Source: a virus
DNA length: 48,874 nucleotides
Virus record (IMG/VR): IMGVR_UViG_3300025137_005831
Coordinates: 1 to 48,874 of that record
Direction: 5' to 3' (one strand)
In this document: in pieces, positions 36,844 through 44,667 of the stretch
Position numbering within the stretch: position 1 is the stretch's first letter
Layout: every line of letters starts with the position of its first letter
The notes under the pieces: generated by a model
Told to the model about the DNA's origin: nothing
What the model saw: the letters and a program-made list of their open reading frames with translations, nothing else
Database searches by the model: none
Program-made: the position numbers and the translations under genes

Positions 36844-37215
36844 ATGTTGAGAAAAGATATAGAAGAAAAATTTCCGTTTTTAAGCGTTGTTACGTATGGT
36901 GGCAACGAATATATAGGAATCATTAACAATCAAGATGCTTTTATAACAAGCATGTACATCTACACCAATCTGCGATCTGACGTTGATAAAGCTAAGTTTG
37001 TACAACTAGGCGAAGACTGGTGGTGGGAATCAAATAGAATGATTCCTATTAATATATTTTTAAACAAAGATATGGAGCAGTTTAAGTATATTATGATGAC
37101 TATGAATAGCAAAGATGTTAAAGTAACCTTAGGGCCTACAGTTAATCTTAACAAGTTATCTGTAAAACGAGTGAAACGTAAAAGCGTACAGTTACTTAAA
37201 AAACCCTCTAAGTAA
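36844..37215 (+). CDS. Protein on the opposite strand, unknown
   Basis: 123 residues, divergent from the structural-type gene and the only rightward gene between 25 and 49 kb. MLRKDIEEKFPFLSVVTYGGNEYIGIINNQDAFITSMYIY... has a strand-rich opening. The C terminus is basic (KRVKRKSVQLLKKPSK). No Shine-Dalgarno visible, so it may start on a short leader. Confidence 0.75.
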   Translation: MLRKDIEEKFPFLSVVTYGGNEYIGIINNQDAFITSMYIYTNLRSDVDKAKFVQLGEDWWWESNRMIPINIFLNKDMEQFKYIMMTMNSKDVKVTLGPTVNLNKLSVKRVKRKSVQLLKKPSK

Positions 37216-37444
37216 TATTATTCTTATATTGTAGATAAGTGAAGTAATCAATTACTAGTAATTGTAGGAAGAATCCTGCTGGCGTAAGTATTGATCCAAA
37301 TATTAAGATTGGAACTAGTAATGTCCAAAACATAATTCTCCAAAGATATGCTCCAACTAGTTCTCTTGGCCATGCCCATGTTATCCAAGGCCCTGGATCT
37401 TGTTTTGGTTTTTTGCGTCTAAAGTCTTCTACTTCCCAATTCAA
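37208..37444 (-). CDS. Small membrane protein
   Basis: 78 residues. A basic, Trp-rich N terminus (EVEDFRRKKPKQDPGPWITWAW) is followed by two hydrophobic segments (35-55, 57-70). It starts two bases after the upstream stop and converges with the + gene at its end. Unknown. Confidence 0.75.
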   Translation of the reverse strand: MNWEVEDFRRKKPKQDPGPWITWAWPRELVGAYLWRIMFWTLLVPILIFGSILTPAGFFLQLLVIDYFTYLQYKNNIT

Positions 37445-37446
37445 TG

Positions 37447-37998
37447 TTATGCTCCTTCGCAGATTAAATTCATATGTACAACTACTGCGGCCGCATAACT
37501 TACAGCATGTGCTTTCTTAAAGAAGTAACCTTCTTCTGGTTTAGCCCACACTTGTTCTGTAATAGTATTCCAATTGCTATCTTGTAGATGTCTCTTTGCT
37601 GGACGTATGATAGCCAATACAGCGGCCAGTTGTGGGATATTCTTTGGCTTTAGTTTTTTGATTAGTTCGTGATGTCCTGATACATGAAACACTAGATCGC
37701 AAAAGTCTTTTTCTTCTAACAGTTCCCATAACGGCTCCTTGTTCATTAAGTGTCGTAAGTGTTCTTCGTCTCTTACCTTATCGTATATGCTTACATTAAG
37801 AAAGTCTAATTTAAAATAACCTCTGTCTTCTGCTGTCTTGTAATCAACAGTACATAGGTTATCAACTGGATTGTGTGGACATTCTGTAACATACACTCCA
37901 GTGTTATGTTTTTTACCTGTATCTAATTTTGCCACACGATGTGTTAGCTTTTTAAGAGCAATCGTTCTATCAGCAAAATCGATATCAATATCAGGCAT
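37447..37998 (-). CDS. Miniature DnaE-like (C-family polymerase palm) protein
   Basis: 183 residues against about 1150 for DnaE. The visible DnaE pieces, in order, are MPDIDIDF (D3/D5, like PDFDVDF with catalytic Asp401/403), GVYVTE, GYFKLDFLNV (D65, like KFDFLGL with Asp555), AVLAIIRPAKR (like ALFRPGPM) and FFKKAHAVSYA (like FNKSHAVAY). All three catalytic aspartates seem kept, while the PHP, finger and tau-binding parts are gone. Polymerase activity is uncertain. It may be a structural or regulatory relic. Confidence 0.8.
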   Translation of the reverse strand: MPDIDIDFADRTIALKKLTHRVAKLDTGKKHNTGVYVTECPHNPVDNLCTVDYKTAEDRGYFKLDFLNVSIYDKVRDEEHLRHLMNKEPLWELLEEKDFCDLVFHVSGHHELIKKLKPKNIPQLAAVLAIIRPAKRHLQDSNWNTITEQVWAKPEEGYFFKKAHAVSYAAAVVVHMNLICEGA

Positions 37999-38166
37999 TT
38001 ATACAGTCCAACTCTTTAATTGTTCTTTTGTAGGCTTCATAGGATCTACTTTTTCTATCTTGCCACCCTTTGCTAAAAACTTAGCCATACGTTCATCAAG
38101 TTGTTGTTGTAGTTCTTGTGGTGACGGAATCGTATAGTCTTTCTTATCTTTAGTATCTCTAATCAT
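37999..38166 (-). CDS. 55-residue protein, unknown
   Basis: MIRDTKDKKDYTIPSPQELQQQLDERMAKFLAKGGKIEKVDPMKPTKEQLKSWTV, basic. The stop abuts the ATG of the DnaE-like gene, so the two are co-translated. Start overlaps the previous stop (ATGA). Confidence 0.72.
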   Translation of the reverse strand: MIRDTKDKKDYTIPSPQELQQQLDERMAKFLAKGGKIEKVDPMKPTKEQLKSWTV

Positions 38167-38342
38167 AGTTTTCTCCAACTGTTAGGTTGGCCTTCTTTAG
38201 GAGTTTGTCCAACGTACTCTTCTCCTGTTTCTTGATCAATTAGTTTCCACTTCATAGGCGCTCTTGTTTTTACTATAAGCTCAACTGGTTCATCAAGCTC
38301 ATACACTGTAACTCCGTTCTTAAGTTTTCTTTGCTTCTGCAT
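38163..38342 (-). CDS. 59-residue protein, unknown
   Basis: MQKQRKLKNGVTVYELDEPVELIVKTRAPMKWKLIDQETGEEYVGQTPKEGQPNSWRKL. Beta-rich, basic. Starts within the last codons of the deformylase gene. No family recognised. Confidence 0.72.
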   Translation of the reverse strand: MQKQRKLKNGVTVYELDEPVELIVKTRAPMKWKLIDQETGEEYVGQTPKEGQPNSWRKL

Positions 38343-38838
38343 TTGCTACAGCTTCTCTCCATATCTTAGGTGAAACGTGTTCGTTCATGCTTATGCCATC
38401 TAAGTGATCCATCTCATGCATAAAGCAACGTGCTTGGTATCCATACAATTCATCTTCCCACTGTTTTCCATCTATAGATTTCCATTTAGCTTTAATACGT
38501 GCTGGACGAACAATGCTCAATGTTATATCTGGAAAACTTAAACAACCTTCAAACATTCCAACTTCTGGATGTTCTGTAACTACTTCATATGACGGATGTA
38601 ATGCTAATACGTTTCTATCATAGTCGTTGTTTGCTTGATTGTTTTGAAATAGAAAACATCTTGCGTCCATTATACCTACTTGGTTTGCAGATAACCCAAG
38701 ACCGCGATGCTTTATCATTACTGCAATCATTGCCTCTTTAAGTTCTACTGCATCATACTGTGGATTATCAAAATCCCATTCTTTAGTAACTGCTGTATCT
38801 AGTCTTTCGTCTGGTGCAATAATAAGTTCTAGTTCCAT
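38320..38838 (-). CDS. def: Peptide deformylase
   Basis: 172 residues. It removes the formyl group from new proteins. Motif 1 GLGLSANQVG (46-55, usually GxGLAAxQ), motif 2 EGCLSF (97-102, metal ligand C99) and motif 3 HEMDHLDG (141-148, ligands H141 and H145, catalytic E142). S-A-N in motif 1 is a mild variant. Phage deformylases are known in marine T4-like phages and are thought to support host membrane protein or photosystem turnover. Confidence 0.93.
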   Translation of the reverse strand: MELELIIAPDERLDTAVTKEWDFDNPQYDAVELKEAMIAVMIKHRGLGLSANQVGIMDARCFLFQNNQANNDYDRNVLALHPSYEVVTEHPEVGMFEGCLSFPDITLSIVRPARIKAKWKSIDGKQWEDELYGYQARCFMHEMDHLDGISMNEHVSPKIWREAVANAEAKKT

Positions 38839-38850
38839 ATTATTAATCTC

Positions 38851-39414
38851 CTATTGTTTATCTTTGTAAAAGTAGTCAACTACAAATACTCTTTTGTTTT
38901 GTCTTACTGGATATGATCCATGTAATACTGTGCTTTTTAATATTAGTACGTCACCTATATTAGGCTTGTAACATAAGTCATGTGTGTTACCTTCACCGTC
39001 ATACAAGTATGCAAAAGTTGCTCCGTGAAATGATGTTGTATCTTCATCAGGTTCAGTTAAGTAACATACTGCACTAATCTTCTTTGCAGTTTGGTCACTG
39101 TGCCTATGTGCTTTCTGCCAACCACCTTTACGATACTCAACTGTCCACAATGCACACAACTCTGTTAACTCTATATTTAATCCTACTTTGTCTATTTTAG
39201 ACTGCAAAAATGGCTTATACTTCCATTCATTTAAAAATGCTTGTGGATGAATATTCCACTGCTTACCTCTGTATGTACTAGTTTGATCACTTACATCTTC
39301 ACGTGTTTCTGCTGGAAAAACTTTCTTATCCCAGTGATAATCAAACTCTTCACTATCATCATAGTGTGTTTCAATAATCCATTGATGTTCATTACCTAAT
39401 AAATGTGTTTTCAT
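38851..39414 (-). CDS. 2-oxoglutarate/Fe(II) oxygenase-like protein
   Basis: 187 residues. ELCALWTVEYRKGGWQKAHRHSD (likely H118 and D121), ISAVCYLTEP, PNIGDVLILKSTVLHGSYPV (H near 165) and NKRVFVVDYF (Arg for 2OG) give the jelly-roll order of this family, widespread in marine T4-like phages. Substrate unknown. It could act on DNA bases, proteins or a lipid. Confidence 0.82.
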   Translation of the reverse strand: MKTHLLGNEHQWIIETHYDDSEEFDYHWDKKVFPAETREDVSDQTSTYRGKQWNIHPQAFLNEWKYKPFLQSKIDKVGLNIELTELCALWTVEYRKGGWQKAHRHSDQTAKKISAVCYLTEPDEDTTSFHGATFAYLYDGEGNTHDLCYKPNIGDVLILKSTVLHGSYPVRQNKRVFVVDYFYKDKQ

Positions 39415-40097
39415 AATTTACTTTCCCTAGCTACTTCTTTTACTACTTCAACATCGCTTGATGCTCTTCTGAAGCGTAATGCCCAATGTTTAGGTTCTAT
39501 TACTTCATATACAAATCCTAATTGTTCATCACTAAATTTGCTTAACATTTCTTTTCCACTGTTACAGTTTAGTATAAGCCAAGGACTAACTTTACCGTCC
39601 TTAATATCTCTAGTAACTCTATTTAAACTTGCATACCTAAAGTAATCATTCCAAGGTGCTTCAGCTTCAGTAGCCCAATCCATCATAGTTTGTATTGACC
39701 TCTCAATAGCAGTTTCCATACTTTCTTTAAGTACTAGTTCTGTTGCATACTTTTCATACAATGCATCACGACACCAGTGGTCAAGTTTAACTCCTGAAGT
39801 AACAACATAGTCAATATACTTCTCTGGATATAAAGGACGTACATTGTTTACAAATGATCCAAACTTTACAAATGCATTGTAATAAGGACTTGCACAAAAG
39901 TCTTCATATGTTTTTTCTTTTTTAGTGCCTGCACTTATTGTATAAAAACGGGTAAATGCATAGTATCCTGTTTGTACACGTTTTTCATTTTTTTGTAATC
40001 TACGCCTTTTCTTCTCACACATATGTACAGCTAGAGTTTTTTCTCTTGTGAAAGAAGCTCCGCAGTATTCGCATTTGTATGGTTTAGATATTGACAT
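39411..40097 (-). CDS. C2H2 zinc-finger phage protein
   Basis: 228 residues from the ATG at 40097. The longer frame from 40178 overlaps the upstream gene by 94 bases and is disfavoured. The finger KPYKCEYCGASFTREKTLAVHMCEKK (5-30) is followed by a basic stretch and a helical domain with conserved Trp (DHWCRDALYEKYATEL, MMDWATEAEAPWNDYFRY). Probably DNA- or RNA-binding. No closer family name. Confidence 0.8.
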   Translation of the reverse strand: MSISKPYKCEYCGASFTREKTLAVHMCEKKRRRLQKNEKRVQTGYYAFTRFYTISAGTKKEKTYEDFCASPYYNAFVKFGSFVNNVRPLYPEKYIDYVVTSGVKLDHWCRDALYEKYATELVLKESMETAIERSIQTMMDWATEAEAPWNDYFRYASLNRVTRDIKDGKVSPWLILNCNSGKEMLSKFSDEQLGFVYEVIEPKHWALRFRRASSDVEVVKEVARESKL

Positions 40098-40539
40098 CTT
40101 TTTTATCAGTTCCGTGGGCTTCTGCGTATTCCCGTAATTCTTTTTTTGTAGATATTCTAGCAAGTAATTCCACCTCATCTTGTTTCATATTAGGAAACAT
40201 ATTACTTAAAAACTTTGCGGCTTTAGAGTTGTCTCCAGTTTTCTTTTTATAACCAATCCATTCGTGATATGCAATCTTACCTGTGTTACCACTTAAACAT
40301 AATAGTTGCCATAAAAGTTTTTTGTGCTTTTGTAATACAAAGAAACCTTTGTTGTAGTATTCATTTGTTTTGAATACAGCAAGTTCTTGCTTTTCTCTAT
40401 CGCCCTTTACACTGCTAACATATCTGTTTAATAAGTAGAAACTTACTTGTTTGCGTTCTTCATCTGACAGTTCATCCCACACTGTTAATGCACCCATGTC
40501 AACTGCGGCTAATATATCTTTAATTGGAAGTTTATTCAT
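40084..40539 (-). CDS. Conserved-looking phage protein, unknown
   Basis: 151 residues, helical and basic: WDELSDEERKQVSFYLLNRYVSSVKGDREKQELAVFKTNEYYNKGFF...LSGNTGKIAYHEWIGYKKK...DEVELLARISTKKELREYAEAHG. Own promoter at 40546. It is upstream of and overlapping the zinc-finger gene by 14 bases, so they are probably partners. Confidence 0.8.
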   Translation of the reverse strand: MNKLPIKDILAAVDMGALTVWDELSDEERKQVSFYLLNRYVSSVKGDREKQELAVFKTNEYYNKGFFVLQKHKKLLWQLLCLSGNTGKIAYHEWIGYKKKTGDNSKAAKFLSNMFPNMKQDEVELLARISTKKELREYAEAHGTDKKDVNI

Positions 40540-40545
40540 AGTTTA

Positions 40546-40574
40546 ATTATAGTACCTTTTACTAGTAAAGTCAA
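40546..40574 (-). promoter_or_regulatory. Sigma70-type promoter, leftward
   Basis: Minus strand TTGACT, 17 bases, TATAAT, seven bases before the gene start at 40539. Confidence 0.7.
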
Positions 40575-41236
40575 GCATTATTTTTGTAATTCCAAAGAAG
40601 AATATCTTCCTGTGTGTTTATTTCTACACCATTAAAATCTGTATGAAAACAACCAATTTTAAATCCATTTTTTAACCATCGCAACTGTTCTAGTTTTTCT
40701 ACGGTCTCTTCAACAAATATATCTAAATGTAGATACATATCTAGTGCAACTTTAACATATCCATATATACCTAAATGCCAGTCACCGTAACCTGTCATAC
40801 CTCTACCCATCCATAGTGCTTCGTCGCCGTTTCTAATTAACTTTACACTATCGGGTTTGTTTTGTTCTTCTTCACGCATGTCTGTATACAATGTTGTCAC
40901 AGAATATTCATGCTTTAATTGTTCAGCTACTAAGTTAATCATGTCGGGCCTAATGTCAGGCATATCACCTTGTACGTTTACATAGTAATCATAATCTAAT
41001 TGCTTTGCGGCCATTGCACATCTTTCTGTACCGTTACGTGCTTCTTCTGTAAGAATAAAACTAGGACATATTTCTGCAATCTCTAAACTGTCTGTAACAA
41101 CATATGTGTCATAATCAGTTTGACTACATATATCATACACTCTTTTAATAAGTGGTACTCCGTCAAGTTCACATAGCATCTTATCAGCTAAACGTGTACT
41201 CTTTAATCTTGCTGGTATTAATATTGCTGTTTTCAT
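40571..41236 (-). CDS. kdsB: CMP-KDO synthetase (3-deoxy-manno-octulosonate cytidylyltransferase)
   Basis: 221 residues, shorter than the usual 245-250. It activates KDO with CTP. IPARLKSTRLADKML (7-21), NGTERCA (about 68-74), VNVQGDMPDI (Q-G-D metal site), HLGIYGY, EKLEQLRWLKNG and VEINTQEDI are all family motifs. It overlaps hemE by four bases, and kdsA is two genes upstream, so KDO synthesis and activation are in one operon. Confidence 0.92.
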   Translation of the reverse strand: MKTAILIPARLKSTRLADKMLCELDGVPLIKRVYDICSQTDYDTYVVTDSLEIAEICPSFILTEEARNGTERCAMAAKQLDYDYYVNVQGDMPDIRPDMINLVAEQLKHEYSVTTLYTDMREEEQNKPDSVKLIRNGDEALWMGRGMTGYGDWHLGIYGYVKVALDMYLHLDIFVEETVEKLEQLRWLKNGFKIGCFHTDFNGVEINTQEDILLWNYKNNA

Positions 41237-42210
41237 TTGAACCTTTCTCTAATCATACTTACAAACATTTGAACATTTTCTTCTGGTGTAGTTTTATGAA
41301 TACCATGTCCTAGTCCACAAACCCAACCTGTATGGTCCACTCTTTGCATTGTGTTACAAAAATCTTCAATGTGTGATCTACATTCTTCTTTAGGTAACAG
41401 TAAAAGTTTTTCATCAAAGTTGCCTTGAATAAATCCGTCGTTGTATTTTTTAAATGTGTTTGTAATATCTACTATACTATCAACTCCTATTCCTGCCCAA
41501 CCCATTTTATATAAAGTAGGCAAGCACTTTTGATTTAAGTACTGTGTATAATACCCTGTGTCGGTTTGTATCATTGGTTGTAGTGTATTAACATAATGTT
41601 TTTTGAAATAGCTTTCGCTCATATTACCTACGCCACTATCAAGTATCATTACCTTTTCAGCACCGGCATCTAATTGTAAATGAATATTACGTACAAGCAA
41701 AGGCATAATAACTTCATTCATATATTTTGTTTTCCAACCTAAACTTACTTTTGCATCTTTGCCTATAGCATAGTTTAGCAGTGTCCAAGGTCCGCCAACA
41801 AAACCTATTAAACTTTTTTTAGCAGGTAATGTTTCTCTTGTTGCTGTTACTGCTCTTGCTTGGAACTCCATATGTTTTACTGCAAGTTCAATATTAGAAT
41901 GATCTTTATAATTTTCTTCATTAATAAACCATTCAAACTTTGGACCTGGATCAAACTTTAATGGTACGCCTAATCCTTCAATAGGAAATAGTATATCACT
42001 AAACAGTATTGCAATATCAAAATCAAACTGATTAATTGGTAGCATAGCAACTTCGCATGCTAGTCTTGGTAGTTTACACATTTGTTCAAACGACCATTGC
42101 TCTTTCATAGCCATGTAACCTTTTTGGTATCTACCTGCTTGTCGCATCATCCATATAGGTGGGCAGGCTTGTTTTATTCCGTTACATGCATTTTGAAATT
42201 TATTGTTCAT
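41233..42210 (-). CDS. hemE: Uroporphyrinogen decarboxylase
   Basis: 325 residues, slightly short. It removes four carboxyls from uroporphyrinogen III. PIWMMRQAGRYQKGY (18-32), ILFSDILFPIE (68-78, catalytic D72), FVGGPWTLLNYAIG and the C-terminal GLGHGIHKTTPEENV fit the family. It lies between kdsA and kdsB with overlaps on both sides. Third heme-pathway gene of the phage. Confidence 0.94.
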   Translation of the reverse strand: MNNKFQNACNGIKQACPPIWMMRQAGRYQKGYMAMKEQWSFEQMCKLPRLACEVAMLPINQFDFDIAILFSDILFPIEGLGVPLKFDPGPKFEWFINEENYKDHSNIELAVKHMEFQARAVTATRETLPAKKSLIGFVGGPWTLLNYAIGKDAKVSLGWKTKYMNEVIMPLLVRNIHLQLDAGAEKVMILDSGVGNMSESYFKKHYVNTLQPMIQTDTGYYTQYLNQKCLPTLYKMGWAGIGVDSIVDITNTFKKYNDGFIQGNFDEKLLLLPKEECRSHIEDFCNTMQRVDHTGWVCGLGHGIHKTTPEENVQMFVSMIRERFK

Positions 42211-42973
42211 ATTGATATTTAACTAAGTCATCCACTACTTGTTCAAAGTCATCTAGTCTAAGCATATTTGGACCATCGCTTGGCGAGTCATCAGGCATAG
42301 GGTGGACTTCGAGGAAGAAGGAAGTGATCCCAAGAGCAGACCCAGCACGAGCGAGCCCAGGCACGTAATCACGATTCCCGCCGCTACTATCCCCCAGTCC
42401 TCCGGGTTTTTGTACAGAGTGCGTGACATCAAACACAATATCAGAATCATAATTATCGAGCATATAGATAAGACCAGTATAATCCACAACAAGACTATTG
42501 TATCCAAAACTTGTTCCTCTCTCAGTAATCCAAACTTCTTTAGCGTCTGTACACTTGCTTAGTATACCTTTGACATCCCAGGGAGCTAAGAATTGTCCCT
42601 TCTTTATATTTACTATTTTGTCTGTAGAACAAGCCGCTTGTAGTAGGTCAGTTTGTCTACAAAGAAATGCGGGTATTTGTAGTACGTCTACAGCATTATT
42701 AAAGAAAGTAGTAACGTGACTAATTTGCTCTACTGTATGAACGTCTGTGAGCGTCTTAGAGCCCACTGTGTCTTTTATTTGTTGAAAGTCAGTTAGTGTT
42801 GCATTTAATCCAACACCTCGCTTGCCTTGCATACTACTTCTATTTGCTTTGTCAAAACTTGCTTTAAAGTAATACTCAATGCCGTGTTTATCACATACAC
42901 GTTGACACTCTTTAGCAATCATTAAACTTTCTGTAAGTGTTTCGTGTTGACAAGGTCCTGCTATAATTCTCAA
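42200..42973 (-). CDS. kdsA: KDO-8-phosphate synthase
   Basis: 257 residues. It condenses phosphoenolpyruvate and arabinose-5-phosphate. IIAGPCQHE (C8), YYFKASFDKANRSS, TDVHT, VLQIPAFLCRQTDLL, NIKKGQFLAPWD, ERGTSFGYNSLVVD, SGGNRDY and FLEVHPMPDDSPSDGPN are present. Cys in the AGPC motif marks the metal-dependent class, where the E. coli type has Asn. It overlaps the cupin gene by four bases (ATGA) and hemE by 11. Confidence 0.95.
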   Translation of the reverse strand: MRIIAGPCQHETLTESLMIAKECQRVCDKHGIEYYFKASFDKANRSSMQGKRGVGLNATLTDFQQIKDTVGSKTLTDVHTVEQISHVTTFFNNAVDVLQIPAFLCRQTDLLQAACSTDKIVNIKKGQFLAPWDVKGILSKCTDAKEVWITERGTSFGYNSLVVDYTGLIYMLDNYDSDIVFDVTHSVQKPGGLGDSSGGNRDYVPGLARAGSALGITSFFLEVHPMPDDSPSDGPNMLRLDDFEQVVDDLVKYQYEQ

Positions 42974-43299
42974 TGTGATCTCCTTCCATCAAACACACAT
43001 ACAAAATAAAGTTCTTCGTACATACCTGCATGTACTCTATGGAATACTCCATCTTCAATTAGTACAACATCGCCAGGCTGAACTTTGATAGTATCACCAT
43101 CTAGTTCCATCTTACCAGTACCTTCAATAAAGTAATATACTTCTTCTTGGCCTTCGTGCTTGTGACCTGATGTTGCTTTGCGTGGTTGTAGTCTAGTGCT
43201 ACTAACTACTAAATTCTTTAGTGTTGTATTATCTTTTACAACATATCTTTCATCTTGTTTAGCAACTTCTCCGCCAATATCATTAACACTTAATCTCAT
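42970..43299 (-). CDS. Cupin-domain protein (sugar-type)
   Basis: 109 residues. TSGHKHEGQEEVYYFIEGTGKMELDGDTIKVQPGDVVLIEDGVFHRVHAG has both cupin motifs: GHxH...E in the first, H in the second. Its place right before kdsA and kdsB suggests an enzyme or binding protein in sugar-phosphate metabolism (isomerase or epimerase), inference from context. Confidence 0.88.
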   Translation of the reverse strand: MRLSVNDIGGEVAKQDERYVVKDNTTLKNLVVSSTRLQPRKATSGHKHEGQEEVYYFIEGTGKMELDGDTIKVQPGDVVLIEDGVFHRVHAGMYEELYFVCVFDGRRSH

Positions 43300-43565
43300 T
43301 GCGACTCCGTTTCATCTTTTACTATATAATACATTGTCATTAATCTTTGTAATGCATTTTTAATATTTGCATTACTTTCTGCAATATGCATTACTTTTTT
43401 CCATTCGTCGTAACTTACAATGCCTAATGCTCTTGCAGTTGAATCTGGTTCACCACCTATTACCCAACGCGGTATTTTGTTATGTGGTGGGTCGCGATAA
43501 TGAGCGTAGACAACACCGTCGCTACGCTCATATATCAATGCTTGATTGGGTATAAGATTACCCAT
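43296..43565 (-). CDS. Small protein, unknown
   Basis: 89 residues. GNLIPNQALIYERSDGVVYAHYRDPPHNKIPRWVIGG is a likely small beta domain, followed by a helix YDEWKKVMHIAESNANIKNALQRLMTMYY. ATGA overlap with the cupin gene. Seems conserved in style with other marine T4-like phages. No name. Confidence 0.75.
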   Translation of the reverse strand: MGNLIPNQALIYERSDGVVYAHYRDPPHNKIPRWVIGGEPDSTARALGIVSYDEWKKVMHIAESNANIKNALQRLMTMYYIVKDETESQ

Positions 43566-43570
43566 ATCAA

Positions 43571-44287
43571 TTATGTCTTTTTCTTTGTAGTTCTTTTCTT
43601 AGCCTTAGGCTTTTCAACTACTTCGTCTTTAAGTACTAATGGTTCTGTTGCAACTTTTTTACCTAAGTAAGAAAGTAATAATCCATATGCTGGAAGGAAT
43701 ACAATTAAACCAACTGCAATCTTAGTCAGTGTATTGTTCTGTGCAACAATGTGCCAGTTTTCACCAATCCAAGTTAGTTTGCCTTCAGCGTCTGTTGAAC
43801 CTGCAAATGCCACATAAAAGAATGAGTATGTGTCAATAACGTTTGCAACAACTGTTGAAAGTGCTGGTGCCGCCCACCATGCATTTGAACGTTCTCTAAT
43901 TGCTTGGAATACATATACGTCAAGCATTGTACCAATTGCGTATGCAGTACCTGATGCAAAACCTACTCTGTATGCATGTTCATCACCTAGTGCTAATAGT
44001 ACTAGTACTGATGCTACAATAGCTGGAATAATTGCCATTGCTACAACAGCTCTACCTGCTTCTTTACCAACAAGTCTTACAGTCAAGTCAGTTGCTACAA
44101 CAACGATCGGAAATGTAAATGCCGCCGCCGCTAATGGAAATGATCCAAACAAAGGCAACTCTGCCCCTGGGAATAGATCAAATCTAATTGTTACCAAGTA
44201 ATTACTTACTGCAATTACTAGGGTGTGTAGAATCACAAGATTCCTAACAAGCGTCTTGTCTACACCTTCTAAAAGTTTTGTTAACAT
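43571..44287 (-). CDS. Queuosine-precursor transporter (YhhQ/VUT family)
   Basis: 238 residues with six membrane segments (about 12-32, 46-64, 79-99, 106-125, 136-155, 184-205). LVILHTLVIAVSNYLVTIRFDLFP...SFPLAAAAFTFPIVVVATDLTVRLVGKEAGRAVV and SNAWWAAPALSTVVANVIDTYSFFYVAF are typical. It imports preQ0/preQ1-type bases. A Lys-rich tail (KPKAKKRTTKKKT) is an addition. No tgt or que genes are in the window, so the base may serve host tRNA or phage DNA modification made elsewhere. Confidence 0.9.
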   Translation of the reverse strand: MLTKLLEGVDKTLVRNLVILHTLVIAVSNYLVTIRFDLFPGAELPLFGSFPLAAAAFTFPIVVVATDLTVRLVGKEAGRAVVAMAIIPAIVASVLVLLALGDEHAYRVGFASGTAYAIGTMLDVYVFQAIRERSNAWWAAPALSTVVANVIDTYSFFYVAFAGSTDAEGKLTWIGENWHIVAQNNTLTKIAVGLIVFLPAYGLLLSYLGKKVATEPLVLKDEVVEKPKAKKRTTKKKT

Positions 44288-44298
44288 ATGTTCTCCTG

Positions 44299-44667
44299 TT
44301 ATTTTACTTTTGTTCCGACAGATCTACGCACAATATCATTGTGGTTAAATTCTGCCCAATAAAGTTCAAAGGCTACTCCATCTTCGAGACCTTCGAACTG
44401 ATGGATCTTACCTGGTTTAACCTGTGTAAAATCCCCTGCTTCAAGAATGGTTTCATCTACGAGACCATCTTGATCATCTTGCCAAACACGGACAATCATC
44501 TTGCCCGATTCAACAAAGAATCCGTTCCATTTAAATTCGTGTTCATGTTCTGAACATTTGTATCCTGCTTTGTATTCAATACGGTGAAATTCTAGTACAC
44601 CGTTTGCGTGGATCAATTCTGTTTGACCCCAAATTTTTCCTGCTTTCATTTTAGAATAATTCTCCAT
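44299..44667 (-). CDS. Cupin-domain protein
   Basis: 122 residues. AGYKCSEHEHEFKWNGFFVESGKMIVRVW and GDFTQVKPGKIHQFEGLEDG have the two cupin motifs (HxH...E/G and H). It starts inside the upstream gene by 17 bases. A later ATG (residue 7) is a possible start. Substrate unknown; separate from the KDO cupin. Confidence 0.85.
   Translation of the reverse strand: MENYSKMKAGKIWGQTELIHANGVLEFHRIEYKAGYKCSEHEHEFKWNGFFVESGKMIVRVWQDDQDGLVDETILEAGDFTQVKPGKIHQFEGLEDGVAFELYWAEFNHNDIVRRSVGTKVK

Noticed and set aside
42253-42562. Frames on both strands inside kdsA
   Set aside because: kdsA motifs are continuous through this stretch; the other frames are shadows.
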